Positions 1-8,929 of a DNA stretch of 64,000 nucleotides are shown piece by piece (positions within the stretch are counted from its first letter, which is position 1; the number at the start of each line of letters is the position of its first letter). The DNA comes from Granulicoccus phenolivorans DSM 17626 = NBRC 107789 = JCM 15570 (GTDB lineage: Bacteria > Actinomycetota > Actinomycetes > Propionibacteriales > Propionibacteriaceae), in contig NZ_AUHH01000014.1 of NCBI RefSeq assembly GCF_000423085.1, positions 1 to 64,000 of the forward strand. The letters are read 5' to 3'. The position numbers and the translations under genes are program-made. The notes beneath the pieces are model-generated. The model was given only the letters and a program-made list of their open reading frames with translations. It was not told where the DNA came from and ran no database searches.

Positions 1-321
1 CTGCGACTTCCACCCGCGAAACGAGCTCATCCTCTCCTCGAGAAAGGCCTCCGCGGTCGTCTGCTTCAGGATCGAAGTTGGCTCGTCGACCCCGCCTTCG
101 GCGGTAATCCGATCCTCTTCACGCAGATAGGTCCAGTAGGCCTCCACGAACTCCGCCTGAAGCCGCTGGGTCTCCGCCTCCTCCGCAGTGCAGGCGACCG
201 TTCCCAGGGTACAACTGGGTGCCACCGTCAGAGCTGACTCCTCCGCCCCCTCCGGCTCACCCCCACCACATGCGGTCACCAATAACACACCCAACGCAAC
301 AACAACACCAGCCACACGCAT
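1..321 (-). CDS. Putative lipoprotein, 3' end outside window
   Basis: Only the first 107 codons lie in the window; the frame runs off position 1. The product opens with a signal peptide MRVAGVVVALGVLLVTAC that ends in a lipobox (LVTAC), so it is predicted to be exported and lipid-anchored at Cys18. A Gly/Glu-rich linker follows, then a soluble region with a pair of cysteines (SCTLGTVAC) and an acidic helix-like stretch (EEAETQRLQAEFVEAYW). A GAGG stands 6 bases before the ATG, which supports this start. The family is not recognised. It could be a small secreted binding protein, but nothing visible shows a ligand. Confidence 0.7.
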   Translation of the reverse strand, partial: MRVAGVVVALGVLLVTACGGGEPEGAEESALTVAPSCTLGTVACTAEEAETQRLQAEFVEAYWTYLREEDRITAEGGVDEPTSILKQTTAEAFLEERMSSFRGWKSQ

Positions 322-605
322 GACAACCTCGGCAAACTCGGGGGCGAGCACTCCCGCCGATCCTGCCCCACCCCAGGCCCCCAGAACACCCGGCCACCGA
401 CCTATCCACACCCAACATTGCGTGAACACACCATGACCAACCCGACCCCGGAACCCCGACCAACCGTCACTTTCGGTGCACCAAAATCCCGAACCCACAC
501 GCCCCGAACGACATTTCCCCCAGTCAGAGAAAAATCCACCCCAACCGGGAAAAATCTGCTGCACCGAAAGCGACGGTTTCGCGGTCAAGCCCAGCCGAAA
601 ACGCC
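322..605. other. Intergenic stretch without a recognised gene
   Basis: No open frame here has credible codon structure. The one pattern seen is a 10-base inverted repeat, TTTCGGTGCA at 471-480 and TGCACCGAAA at 560-569, 79 bases apart, whose role is unknown. The region carries the promoter of the leftward lipoprotein gene and lies beyond the aceB terminator. Confidence 0.5.
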
Positions 606-644
606 ACCGGGGCCGGTCCGCGCCTCACGCGGACCGGCCCCGGT
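606..644 (-). terminator. Rho-independent terminator of aceB
   Basis: A perfect 17-base-pair inverted repeat (arms 606-622 and 628-644, loop CCTCA). On the minus strand it is followed by GGCGTTTTCGG, a short T run. It lies 43 bases past the aceB stop. Confidence 0.85.
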
Positions 645-686
645 ATGCCGTACCTCCCGGTCGTTTCCCGACCGGGAGGAACCGAG

Positions 687-2276
687 TCAGTTCTCCAGGT
701 AGTGGTCGTACCCGGGGATGGTCAGGAAGGCCGGGTACTCATCGGCCAGCGCCACCTCTTCGAACAACTTGCGGGCGTTGTCGAACTTGTCCCCCTCGGT
801 GCGCGGCAGCTTGGTGAACTCCTCCTCGATCAACTGCTCGATCCAGTCCCGGGTCACCGTCTGCCCCTCGGCGGTCTTCGATCCGCAGTGGATCCACTGC
901 CAGATCTGCGAGCGCGAGATCTCGGCGGTGGCCACGTCCTCCATCAGGTTGTTGATGCCCGCGGCACCGTTGCCCCGCAGCCAAGCCTCGAGGTAGCGGA
1001 TGCCGACCTCGACGTTGGTCCGCACCCCGGCCTCGGTGATCTGTCCGCCCTCGATCTTCAGGTCGATCAGCGACTTGTCGTCGGGCACGACGTCCTCACG
1101 CAACCGGTCGATCTGGTTCGGCTTGTCCCCGAGCACCGCGTCGAACTCCTCGCGGCAGATCGGCACCAGGTCCGGGTGTGCGACCCAGGACCCGTCGAAG
1201 CCATCATTGGCCTCGCGCTTCTTGTCCTCGTGCACTGCGGCCAGTGCCTTCTCGGTCACCTGCGGATCGCGCCGGTTCGGGATGAACGCGGCCATGCCAC
1301 CGATCGCGTGCACGCCCCGCCGGTGACACGCCCGGACCAGCTGCTCGGTGTAGGAGCGCATGAACGGAGTGGTCATCGTGACCTGCTTTCGGTCGGGAAG
1401 CACGAACTCCTCCCCGCGCAGCCGGAAATTCTTGATGATCGAGAAGATGTAGTCCCACCGACCCGCGTTCAGGCCACCCATGTGGTCGCGCAGCTCGTAG
1501 ATGATCTCCTCCAACTGGAACGAGGCGGTGATCGTCTCGATCAGCACGGTCGCCCGGATGGTGCCGGGGATCCCGAACTTCTGCTCGGCGTGGTTGAACA
1601 GGTCGTTCCACAGCCGCGCCTCGAGGTAGGACTCGGTCTTCGGCAGGTAGAAGTACGGCCCGCGCCCCACCGACAGCAGGTGCTCGGCGTTGTGGAAGAA
1701 GTAGAGCCCGAAATCGACCACGCCGCCGGACATCCGCTCACCGTCCACGGTGATGTGCTTCTCCTCCAGGTGCCACCCCCGCGGCCGCATCACGATCGTC
1801 GGGGTCTGCTCGTAGGGCACCTGCAGGCGGTACTCCTTGCCCTCCGGCGAGGTGTACTCGATCTGGTCGCGGTTGGCGTCGTACAGGCTGACCTGGCCGC
1901 CGATCACGTTCTGCCAGTTCGGGGTGTTGGCGTCCTCCTGGTCGGCCAGCCACACCTTGGCGCCGGAGTTCAGCGCGTTGATCGTCATCTTCTTGTCGGT
2001 CGGACCGGTGATCTCGACGCGACGATCGGCCAGGCCCGGCCCGATCGGGGCGACCCGCCAGGAGTCGTCCTCGCGGATGTGCTTGGTCTCCTCCAGGAAG
2101 GTGGGGTTGAAGCCGGCGCCGATCTTGTCGCGCAGTTCCTGCCGCGCCTGCAGCAGTTCGGCGCGGCGGCCGGCGGCGATGTCGTGCAGTTCGACCAGAA
2201 AGTCCAGCGCCTCGGGGGTCAGGATCCGCTCCTGGCCCTCGACCGGAGCGCCGTTGATCTCAATGCGGGAGTTCAC
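687..2276 (-). CDS. aceB: Malate synthase A
   Basis: Condenses glyoxylate with acetyl-CoA to malate, the second step of the glyoxylate shunt, in the cytosol. The 529-residue length fits the A isoform (about 530) rather than the 720-residue G isoform. Two family signatures are visible: RPRGWHLEEKH near residue 165 and the PROSITE-type GGLNAGRWDYIFS near residues 266-278. The start is taken as the GTG at 2276 because AAAGGA lies 7 bases upstream; the open frame continues further upstream but without a ribosome site. It is divergent from ramB, whose product regulates acetate and glyoxylate genes in relatives. No isocitrate lyase gene is in the window. Confidence 0.95.
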   Translation of the reverse strand: MNSRIEINGAPVEGQERILTPEALDFLVELHDIAAGRRAELLQARQELRDKIGAGFNPTFLEETKHIREDDSWRVAPIGPGLADRRVEITGPTDKKMTINALNSGAKVWLADQEDANTPNWQNVIGGQVSLYDANRDQIEYTSPEGKEYRLQVPYEQTPTIVMRPRGWHLEEKHITVDGERMSGGVVDFGLYFFHNAEHLLSVGRGPYFYLPKTESYLEARLWNDLFNHAEQKFGIPGTIRATVLIETITASFQLEEIIYELRDHMGGLNAGRWDYIFSIIKNFRLRGEEFVLPDRKQVTMTTPFMRSYTEQLVRACHRRGVHAIGGMAAFIPNRRDPQVTEKALAAVHEDKKREANDGFDGSWVAHPDLVPICREEFDAVLGDKPNQIDRLREDVVPDDKSLIDLKIEGGQITEAGVRTNVEVGIRYLEAWLRGNGAAGINNLMEDVATAEISRSQIWQWIHCGSKTAEGQTVTRDWIEQLIEEEFTKLPRTEGDKFDNARKLFEEVALADEYPAFLTIPGYDHYLEN

Positions 2277-2453
2277 AATTGGGTCCTTTCGTTGCAACCT
2301 CGACAGACGACCGGACCCAAGTCTTCCCTGCTCGCCGACCGGCCGGTCCGCGGGGTAGGACGACCGGGTCGGTCCTGGCGCTGGGGCGCTTCCTGCGCCA
2401 CTCGCGAACAACAATGCTGGAAAAGGGCGCCGTCGGTGCACGAAACCGAACGA

Positions 2454-2469
2454 AAGATTTTGAAATCTT
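2454..2469. promoter_or_regulatory. Palindrome in the aceB-ramB intergenic region, candidate RamB operator
   Basis: AAGATTT-TG-AAATCTT is a perfect dyad with 7-base arms, ending 4 bases before the ramB -10 box (TACACT, 2473-2478). It resembles in A/T pattern, but does not match, the corynebacterial RamB site (A/G)AACTTTGCAAA. Its position would let RamB control itself and aceB. Confidence 0.5.
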
Positions 2470-2484
2470 CTCTACACTGAAAAG

Positions 2485-3960
2485 GTGACCGCTCCCGCCT
2501 CGGCTCTGCCCGTCCGGCAGACTCCCGCCGCCGATCTTCTCGACAGTTTCTCCGTCGGCCGCCACCTGCGCCAGCTGCGCAAGCAGCACAACCTGACCCT
2601 CGCCCAGGTCTCCACCGCCACCGGCATGGCGTCCTCCCAGCTCTCGATGCTGGAGAACGGCAAGCGGGAGGCCAAGGTGTCCCAGTTGCACAAGCTCGCC
2701 CAGTTGTACGCCGTGAGCCTCGACACGCTGACCTCCGGCACCCCCGACCGGCGCACCGCGCTGGAGATCGAGCTGGACCGGGCGATGAACTCCCCGCTGG
2801 CGCAGCAGCGAAATCTGCCCCAGGTGCGCATCTCCCCGCGGATGTCGACCGAGGTGCTGGAGGCGCTGGTCGGTCTCTACCGCGAGATCGAGCATCAGGC
2901 CGATCAGACCGCCGCTACGCCCGAGGAGGCCCGGCGGGCCAATGTCGACCTGCGGGCCGAGATGCGGGCCCGCAACAACTACTTCCCCGAGCTCGAGGCC
3001 GAGGCCGGCAAGCTGCTGGCGAAGGTGGACTATCACCAGGGTCCGCTGTCCCAGCACGCGATCGGCGCGATCACCGAACACCTGGGTTTCACCCTGCACC
3101 ACGTGACCGACCTGCCCCACTCGACCCGGTCGGTGACCGACCTGGACCAGATGCGGATCTACCTGCCGCAGGCGCGCAACTCCGACCACGATCCGCGCAC
3201 GGTGCTGCTGCAGGCACTGGGCCACTACGTCCTGGGCCACCGGGCGCCGACCAACTACGGCGACTTCCTGCGCCAACGGGTGGAGACCAACTACTTCGCC
3301 GCGGCGCTGCAGATGCCGGAATCCTCGACGGTGCTGCACCTGCGCACGGCCAAGAAGAACAAGCAGTTGGCCGTGGAGGACCTGCGGGACTCGTTCGCGG
3401 TCTCCTACGAGTCGGCTGCCCACCGGATGACGAACCTGCTCACCCACCACCTGGAACTACCGGTGCACTTCCTGCGGGTGCACGAATCCGGCACGATCTA
3501 CAAGGCCTACGAGAACGACGGGGTGTGTTTCCCCGCCGATCACACCGGCGCGATCGAGGGGCAGCCGGTGTGCCGGTTCTGGACCGCCCGGCAGGTGTTC
3601 GAGGTGGCCGACCAGTTCAACTCCTTCGACTCCTACACCGATACCCCCAGCGGCACCTTCTGGTGCACCGCCCGGGTCGAGCATGCCTCCGGCGGCGATT
3701 TCGCGACCAGCCTGGGAGTGCCGTACGTGCACGCCAAGTGGTTCCGCGGCCGGATCACCAAGTACCGCGACACCTCCAGCTGCCCCGATGAGCGGTGCTG
3801 CCGCCGCCCGCCGGAGCGGATGGCGCGCCAGTGGGAGAAGCGGGCCTGGCCGAGCGCCCGCGCCCACTCGCACCTGCTCGCCGCGCTGCCGCCGGGTGCC
3901 TTCCCCGGGGTGGACGAGATGGCGGTGTACGCCTTCCTCGAGGCGCACGCCGAGGACTGA
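2485..3960 (+). CDS. ramB: RamB-type transcriptional regulator of acetate/glyoxylate metabolism
   Basis: A 491-residue DNA-binding regulator. Residues about 24-80 form an XRE helix-turn-helix (LRQLRKQHNLTLAQVSTAT, then SQLSMLENGKREAK). The middle is the ImmA/IrrE-like (DUF955) domain, where the expected HExxH reads GHYVLGH, so zinc-protease activity is unlikely. The C-terminal domain (DUF2083, short-chain fatty acyl regulator) contains a cysteine group CPDERCC at residues 432-438. In Corynebacterium and Mycobacterium RamB controls aceA, aceB and related genes, and its place divergent from aceB supports the same role. The GTG start at 2485 has no spaced ribosome site. The -10 box TACACT ends 7 bases before it, so a leaderless transcript is expected. 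Confidence 0.9.
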   Translation: MTAPASALPVRQTPAADLLDSFSVGRHLRQLRKQHNLTLAQVSTATGMASSQLSMLENGKREAKVSQLHKLAQLYAVSLDTLTSGTPDRRTALEIELDRAMNSPLAQQRNLPQVRISPRMSTEVLEALVGLYREIEHQADQTAATPEEARRANVDLRAEMRARNNYFPELEAEAGKLLAKVDYHQGPLSQHAIGAITEHLGFTLHHVTDLPHSTRSVTDLDQMRIYLPQARNSDHDPRTVLLQALGHYVLGHRAPTNYGDFLRQRVETNYFAAALQMPESSTVLHLRTAKKNKQLAVEDLRDSFAVSYESAAHRMTNLLTHHLELPVHFLRVHESGTIYKAYENDGVCFPADHTGAIEGQPVCRFWTARQVFEVADQFNSFDSYTDTPSGTFWCTARVEHASGGDFATSLGVPYVHAKWFRGRITKYRDTSSCPDERCCRRPPERMARQWEKRAWPSARAHSHLLAALPPGAFPGVDEMAVYAFLEAHAED

Positions 3961-3964
3961 GCGC

Positions 3965-4432
3965 TCAGACCGCCGCGGCCAGCACCAGGGCCGTCGCCAC
4001 CGCCGCGGTGGCCGCCTCGTGTCCCTTGTCCTCCGCCGATCCGGGTAGCCCGGCCCGGTCCCGGGCCTGCTGCTCGTTGTCACAGGTGAGCACCCCGAAC
4101 CCGACCGGGGTCCCCGAGGTCACCGAGACGTCGGTCAGCCCCATCGTGGCCGCCTGGCAGACGTACTCGAAGTGCGGCGTACCGCCCCGGATCACCACGC
4201 CCAGCGCGACCAGTGCGTCGTAGCGTTCGGCGAGCCGACCGCACACCACCGGCAGTTCGAAGGCGCCCGGGACCCGGATCAGGTCCGGGTCGGTGATCCC
4301 GGCATCGGCCAGGCCACGCCGGGCGCCGCCGATCAGTCCGTCCATCACCTCGGTGTGCCAGGAGGCGGCGACGATCGCGACCTTCAGGTCGGGGGCAGCG
4401 ACGTCGAGGGTGGGAGCTCCGTGTCCGGCCAT
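3965..4432 (-). CDS. ribH: 6,7-dimethyl-8-ribityllumazine synthase
   Basis: Joins 5-amino-6-ribitylaminouracil and 3,4-dihydroxy-2-butanone 4-phosphate to the lumazine precursor of riboflavin. It is 155 residues, normal for the family. Visible motifs are [16 protein letters not shown] near the N-terminus, VPGAFELP, and [17 protein letters not shown] with the catalytic His. It is the last gene of the rib operon: its ATG lies 3 bases past the ribBA stop, with GAAAGGCG inside the end of ribBA as ribosome site. It meets ramB tail-to-tail with only 4 bases between. Confidence 0.97.
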   Translation of the reverse strand: MAGHGAPTLDVAAPDLKVAIVAASWHTEVMDGLIGGARRGLADAGITDPDLIRVPGAFELPVVCGRLAERYDALVALGVVIRGGTPHFEYVCQAATMGLTDVSVTSGTPVGFGVLTCDNEQQARDRAGLPGSAEDKGHEAATAAVATALVLAAAV

Positions 4433-4435
4433 GAT

Positions 4436-5722
4436 TCAGGCGCCTTTCTGGGTGTGTTCGAGGTTGGTGTGGTCCGGATCGACGGGCAGCACCGGGATCC
4501 GGTGTCCCATCCGGTCCCGCTTGGTGCCCAGGTAGCGGGCGTTGTGCGGGTTCGATCCGGTCAGTGAGGGGATCACCTCGCTGACCTCGACCCCGAACTC
4601 CCGCAGTGCGTTGACCTTGGCGGGATTGTTGGTCAGCAGCTTCACCCGGTCGATGCCGAGGTCGGTCAGGATCGCCGCCGCCGCGCCGTACTCACGCGCA
4701 TCGATCGGCAGCCCCAGTTCGACCTGGGCGTCCACGGTGTCGAAGCCGCCGTCCTGCAGTTCATAGGCGGCCAGCTTCTGCAGCAGCCCGATCCCCCGAC
4801 CCTCGTGGCCGCGCAGATAGACCACCGCGCCGCCGTGCTGGGCGACATGGGCCAGGCCGTGGTTCAGTTGCGGACCGCAGTCGCAGCGCATCGACCCGAA
4901 CACGTCCCCGGTCAGGCATTCCGAATGCAGCCGCACCGCGGGCGGATCCCCGATCAGCCCGAGCGGGGAGATCAACGCCATGTGTTCGGCCCCGGTCCGC
5001 AGGTCGCGGTACCCGTGGACGGTGAAGGTGCCCCATTCGGTCGGGAGCCGGGTGGTCGCGGTCCGTTCGATCCGCGGCCGGGGCGCGATGCTGGCGGCCG
5101 CGTCGATCGGATCGTGGGTGCGGCGCCACTGGGCCAGTTCCTCGATGGTGATCACCGGCAGGTCGAACTTCTCCCCCAGCCGCAGCACGTCGGGAGTCCG
5201 CATCATCGACCCGTCATCGTGGACGAGTTCCCCGATCACCCCGACCGGCTGCATCCCGGCCAACCGGCACAGGTCGACGGTGGCCTCGGTGTGCCCACGG
5301 CGGACCAGCACCCCACCGGTACGCGCGCGCAGCGGCACCACATGGCCGGGGCGGCGGAAGTCACCGGGGGTGGCGTCCGGGTCGGCGAGCAGGCGTACGG
5401 TCAGCGCCCGGTCGTGGGCACTGATCCCGGTGGTCGTGCCGACCGCCGCGTCGACGGTGATGGTGTACGCGGTGCGCAACAGGTCGGTGGACTGCTCGAC
5501 CATCAGCGGGAGCTCCAGCCGGTCGGCCCACTCCTCGGGCATCGGCGCACACAGATAGCCCGAGCTGTACCGGATCGCCCAGCCCAGCCATTCGCTGGAC
5601 AGGCCCTCGCCGGCGAGGATCACATCCCCCTCGTTCTCCCGGTCGGCATCGTCGAGGACCAGCACCGGCTTGCCGACGCGCAGTGCCGCCAGCGCCTCCT
5701 CGATCGCGGCAAACTCACTCAT
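4436..5722 (-). CDS. ribBA: Bifunctional DHBP synthase / GTP cyclohydrolase II
   Basis: Supplies both precursors of riboflavin. The N-terminal half (residues about 1-200) is 3,4-dihydroxy-2-butanone-4-phosphate synthase with the acidic loop DDADRENEGDVI and the TEATVDL segment. The C-terminal half is GTP cyclohydrolase II with zinc ligands in SECLTGDVFGSMRCDCG and the GRGIGL motif. At 428 residues it is a full-length fusion. Its ATG overlaps the ribE stop by 8 bases, so translation is probably coupled. Confidence 0.97.
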   Translation of the reverse strand: MSEFAAIEEALAALRVGKPVLVLDDADRENEGDVILAGEGLSSEWLGWAIRYSSGYLCAPMPEEWADRLELPLMVEQSTDLLRTAYTITVDAAVGTTTGISAHDRALTVRLLADPDATPGDFRRPGHVVPLRARTGGVLVRRGHTEATVDLCRLAGMQPVGVIGELVHDDGSMMRTPDVLRLGEKFDLPVITIEELAQWRRTHDPIDAAASIAPRPRIERTATTRLPTEWGTFTVHGYRDLRTGAEHMALISPLGLIGDPPAVRLHSECLTGDVFGSMRCDCGPQLNHGLAHVAQHGGAVVYLRGHEGRGIGLLQKLAAYELQDGGFDTVDAQVELGLPIDAREYGAAAAILTDLGIDRVKLLTNNPAKVNALREFGVEVSEVIPSLTGSNPHNARYLGTKRDRMGHRIPVLPVDPDHTNLEHTQKGA

Positions 5723-6329
5723 CGGTCTTGTCCTCCTCCTGTGACGCCCGATTCAGGCGTTCGACATATTTGGCGATCACATCGACCTCCAGATTCACCC
5801 GGTCCCCGGGCCGGCGCCGCCCCAGCGTGGTCAGCGCCAGGGTGGTCGGGATCAGCGAGACGCTGAACGTGTCGTCGGTGACCGCCGACACCGTCAGCGA
5901 CACCCCGTCCACGGTGATCGAGCCCTTCTCCACCACATAGCGGGCCAGCGCCGGCGGCAGATCGAAGGTCAGCACTTCCCAGCGGTCGCCGGGTTCGCGG
6001 GTGAGCAGGACGGCGGTGCCGTCCACGTGCCCCTGCACGATGTGCCCACCGAAGCGGCCGTCGGCGGGCATCGCGCGTTCCAGGTTCACCGGATCGCCCA
6101 CCGCGAGCGAGCCCAGGCTCGAGCGGTGCAGGGTTTCGGCCATCACGTCCACGCTGAAGCTCTCGGCATCGGAGTCGACCACGGTCAGGCACACGCCGTT
6201 GACGCTGATCGAGGCGCCGTGGGTGGCGTCGGAGACCACCAGGGGGCCGCGCAGCCGTAGTACCGCGGAGTCGGTCGCCGGCTCGATCGCGGCGACCTCC
6301 CCCAATTCTTCAACGATTCCGGTGAACAT
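5715..6329 (-). CDS. ribE: Riboflavin synthase alpha chain
   Basis: Dismutates two lumazines to riboflavin and the pyrimidine precursor. The protein (204 residues) shows the typical opening MFTGIVEELG and two lumazine-binding repeats, each with a GVCLTVV or GVSLTVS signature (ISVNGVCLTVV near residue 45, ITVDGVSLTVS near 140). Its start lies inside the ribD end (20-base overlap) with GGAGG 9-13 bases upstream. Symbol usage differs between organisms: this is the ribE of E. coli, called ribC in some Gram-positive annotations. Confidence 0.95.
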   Translation of the reverse strand: MFTGIVEELGEVAAIEPATDSAVLRLRGPLVVSDATHGASISVNGVCLTVVDSDAESFSVDVMAETLHRSSLGSLAVGDPVNLERAMPADGRFGGHIVQGHVDGTAVLLTREPGDRWEVLTFDLPPALARYVVEKGSITVDGVSLTVSAVTDDTFSVSLIPTTLALTTLGRRRPGDRVNLEVDVIAKYVERLNRASQEEDKTDE

Positions 6330-7419
6330 GGGCTTCCTCCTGGGCAGATCCGATGGGGTGGGTGGTTGATCCGGGCTGGGCGGGAGCCGACGGGGTCGGC
6401 TCCAGGGTCAGGCGCAGATCCGCGCCGATGCGGCGGACGTCGCCGAACTGCAGTCGGGTGATCCCGGTGATCGTGGTGATGCCGAGGTCGCCGATCGCGG
6501 TCGCGCCGGCGCCGAGCAGGGCGGGGGCGAGGTAGGCGTAGGTGCGATCGACCAGTCCGGCGCGCCAGAAGGCCGCGGCCAGCCGCGGGCCACCCTCGAG
6601 CCAGACCCGGCGGATGTCGCGGCGCTGCAGTTCGGCGAGCACGTCAGCCGGGGATCCGCTCAGCTGCAGGGTTTCGGCGGCGGTGTCGCGGACCCGGGCG
6701 TCGGCGGGGATCTCGGTCCGCCCGACGACGACCCGCAGCGGCTGCCGGTCGCGCAGGGTGCCGTCGGGCCAGCGTACGGTCAACTGCGGATCGTCGGCGA
6801 GGACGGTTCCGGTGCCGACCAGGATCGCCCCGGCCGTGGCGCGCAGGTCATGGACGTCGGCGCGAGCGGCGGGGCCGGTGATCCATTGCGAGGTGCCGTC
6901 GGCGGCCGCGCTGCGCCCGTCCAGAGTGGCGGCGTACTTCCAGATCACCTGGGGCCGGTGCCGGGTGACCGCGAAGCCCCAGGCCTCGTTCAGCGCCTCG
7001 GCCGCCGCGGCCAGATCGGGCGCGACCGTCTCCCCGGACGCCACCTCGACCCCGGCGGCGCGCAGGGTGGCCGCCCCGCCGCGGGCACTCGGGTTCGGAT
7101 CGCTCGCGGCGTGGACGACCCGGACGATGCCGGCGGCCAGCAATGCCTGGGCGCAGGGTCCGGTCCGGCCGGTGTGGTTGCACGGCTCCAGGCTGACGTA
7201 CGCCGTTCCCCCGGCGGCAGCCGCCCCGGCCGCCCGCAGGGCCTCGACCTCGGCGTGCGGCGTACCCGCACCGTGGTGGAATCCCTCCCCCACGATCGCC
7301 CCGGTCGGGTCGGTGATCACCGCCCCCACCCGGGGATTGGGGTCGGCGAGCGGCCCCAGCGCGGCCAGTGTCAGCGCGCGCTGCAGCAGATCCCGGTCCC
7401 GGGCCGGCAGTGGCGTCAT
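6310..7419 (-). CDS. ribD: Riboflavin biosynthesis deaminase/reductase
   Basis: Carries out deamination and side-chain reduction of the pyrimidine intermediate. The N-terminal deaminase domain has the zinc motif HAEVEAL and PCNHTGRTGPC; the C-terminal half is the RibD reductase (DHFR-like) fold with WLEGGPRLA. I place the start at ATG 7419 (369 residues), because AGGAGG stands 5 bases before it and the deaminase domain begins directly after. The open frame extends 66 codons further upstream into riboswitch leader sequence, which should not be translated. First gene of the operon ribD-ribE-ribBA-ribH. Confidence 0.95.
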   Translation of the reverse strand: MTPLPARDRDLLQRALTLAALGPLADPNPRVGAVITDPTGAIVGEGFHHGAGTPHAEVEALRAAGAAAAGGTAYVSLEPCNHTGRTGPCAQALLAAGIVRVVHAASDPNPSARGGAATLRAAGVEVASGETVAPDLAAAAEALNEAWGFAVTRHRPQVIWKYAATLDGRSAAADGTSQWITGPAARADVHDLRATAGAILVGTGTVLADDPQLTVRWPDGTLRDRQPLRVVVGRTEIPADARVRDTAAETLQLSGSPADVLAELQRRDIRRVWLEGGPRLAAAFWRAGLVDRTYAYLAPALLGAGATAIGDLGITTITGITRLQFGDVRRIGADLRLTLEPTPSAPAQPGSTTHPIGSAQEEAHVHRNR

Positions 7420-7422
7420 CCG

Positions 7423-7488
7423 ATCCTCCTCGAACACTTCCGCGGGACACGCAGTCATGCCCCGCCGTACGCAGGGGATCGAGGGAGG
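7423..7488 (-). promoter_or_regulatory. Candidate ribD Shine-Dalgarno sequestering helix
   Basis: The minus-strand ribosome site TCGAGGAGGAT (7433 to 7423) can pair with CCTCCCTCGA (7488 to 7479) 45 bases upstream, with one bulge. This could hide the ribosome site when FMN is bound. No T-rich intrinsic terminator is seen between riboswitch and gene, so control at translation initiation is the better guess. Confidence 0.45.
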
Positions 7489-7587
7489 AAACACGGGCGT
7501 GACCGACGGCATCACGAGGATGCCACCAACACCGAGTGGACCCACCACAATGGGCACCCACCCATTGCGCCGGGGCCTGCCGGCCAC

Positions 7588-7722
7588 GTACGCGCTGCCT
7601 CCCATCCGGACTTTCACCGTCGGTCTCGGAATTTCACCGAGTCAGCCGACCACCCGTTGCGGGGTGACCGGTTCGCGGACTATCACCGCCGGTTCGGAAT
7701 TACACCGACCCCGGAGCACGTG
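7588..7722 (-). ncRNA. FMN riboswitch (RFN element)
   Basis: Read on the minus strand, the leader holds the conserved RFN blocks GGGGTCGGTGTAATTCCGAA, ACCGGCGGTGATAGTCCGCG, GGTGAAATTCCGAGACCGAC, GGTGAAAGTCCGGATGGGAG, in the right order and spacing. The element ends about 170 bases before the ribD start. FMN binding should lower expression of the rib operon. The outer P1 helix ends are approximate. A -10-like CATACT lies just upstream. Confidence 0.93.
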
Positions 7723-7851
7723 CTACACAGTATGCCTCATTGCGGCGAGTCCTGCCGACCGGTCCGTTCCGGCCACCGAACCGCGGGTCGGTTATGTTCG
7801 GGACGCGAACCGACTCGGTTTCTGGGCCGAATCAGGCCTACGCTCGTGTTC

Positions 7852-8832
7852 ATGAGCCGGATCAACGTATTGGGCGAGACCCTCGCCGGAATGGCTGCCG
7901 CGGCGCGGTTGGCCAAACTGGGCCATGAGGTCACCCTGATCAGCGACCCCGCTGCCGAAGCGGAGTTGGCATGCACCCCGCCCCTGCCGGAACTGCTGAT
8001 GCTCCCCGCCGCCTGGCGGGACCTGTTCAAGAAGTCGGGCCGCCCGTTGGAGGCCGAACTGGCCCGGGCCGGGTGGCAGTTGCGCGCGGTGCCCTCCCGC
8101 GAGGTGCCGACCAGCCACGGCACCTTCGTCCTGCCGACCGATCGGGGCGAACAGTTCGTCGCGATCCGGGAGGCCTTCGGCACCGAGTACGCCACCTCCT
8201 GGCGCGACCTGCTCGACGGCCTGGGCCAGATCTGGCAGGCCCGACGGCTGTCCGGGATGGAGGCCGAACTCCAGCCGGAACACCTTGCGGAGATGAGCAG
8301 CACCTGGTGGTGGCACACCACCGTCGCCGAGGTGGCCACCGCCGTCGACCACCGGGTGCTGTCCCCGCTGGTGCTGGCCAGCGCCCAGGACGACGACCCC
8401 GAGCACTCCCCGGCCGCCGACACCATGTGGCTGAATGTGGAGCGGACCTTCGGGCTGTGGCAGGTCACCGATTCGGTCGGGATCCCGGTCGGCAACCAGG
8501 CGTTGATCACCGCCCTGCGGACCCGGCTGGAGACCCGCGGGGTACGCCGCGCCGACGAGCCGCCGGCCCACGCGGATGCCACGGTGGTGGCGTACGGGGA
8601 GATTCCGCGTCGCAAGGGGCTGCTCGGCCGGCGCCGGCCGGTCCCCTGGCATCAGCGCACCGGGCCCCGGTTCGAGGGGCGCTACACCTGCGGGCGGCAC
8701 ACCACAGCCGGGTCGAACGTTACCGGGCAGTTGCTGTCGGCCGCGCTGGCCACCTATGCGGTGCATCTGGACCTGACCGGGGTGAACGTGCACCCCAGCA
8801 ACCGGGAGCTCAGCATCAGCCGGCTGGGCTGA
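7852..8832 (+). CDS. Putative NAD/FAD-binding flavoprotein-like protein
   Basis: A 326-residue protein. The first 35 residues look like a Rossmann beta-alpha-beta unit (INVLGETLAGMAAAARLAK, then LGHEVTLISD), as in phytoene-desaturase-like oxidoreductases, but the GxGxxG is degenerate (GETLAG). Trp-rich segments follow (SSTWWWHTTVAEV) and a short basic region (RRKGLLGRRRP). No enzyme class is assigned. Start choice: -10 box TACGCT (7839-7844) sits 7 bases before ATG 7852 and there is no ribosome site, so the mRNA is probably leaderless. It is transcribed away from the rib operon. Confidence 0.75.
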   Translation: MSRINVLGETLAGMAAAARLAKLGHEVTLISDPAAEAELACTPPLPELLMLPAAWRDLFKKSGRPLEAELARAGWQLRAVPSREVPTSHGTFVLPTDRGEQFVAIREAFGTEYATSWRDLLDGLGQIWQARRLSGMEAELQPEHLAEMSSTWWWHTTVAEVATAVDHRVLSPLVLASAQDDDPEHSPAADTMWLNVERTFGLWQVTDSVGIPVGNQALITALRTRLETRGVRRADEPPAHADATVVAYGEIPRRKGLLGRRRPVPWHQRTGPRFEGRYTCGRHTTAGSNVTGQLLSAALATYAVHLDLTGVNVHPSNRELSISRLG

Positions 8833-8929
8833 GCGCGACCGAATCCGAACCGGGGAGCGAAACCGGACTTTCGTCCTCAGCGATTCTGCGGCGTAGACTC
8901 AGTTGTCTGTCTCCTGGGAGGACTCCGGT

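Noticed and set aside
645-2480. Long open frame on the plus strand opposite aceB
   Set aside because: It mirrors aceB codons in a high-GC gene; it has no ribosome site, no recognisable motif, and biased composition typical of antisense frames.
6542-7855. Long plus-strand frames opposite ribD
   Set aside because: They lie over a clear RibD with an FMN riboswitch on the other strand; the protein is Ser/Arg/Pro-rich shadow sequence.
8833-8929. Rifamycin-associated element upstream of the HelR-like gene
   Set aside because: The palindrome known from Streptomyces helR promoters was looked for and not found.
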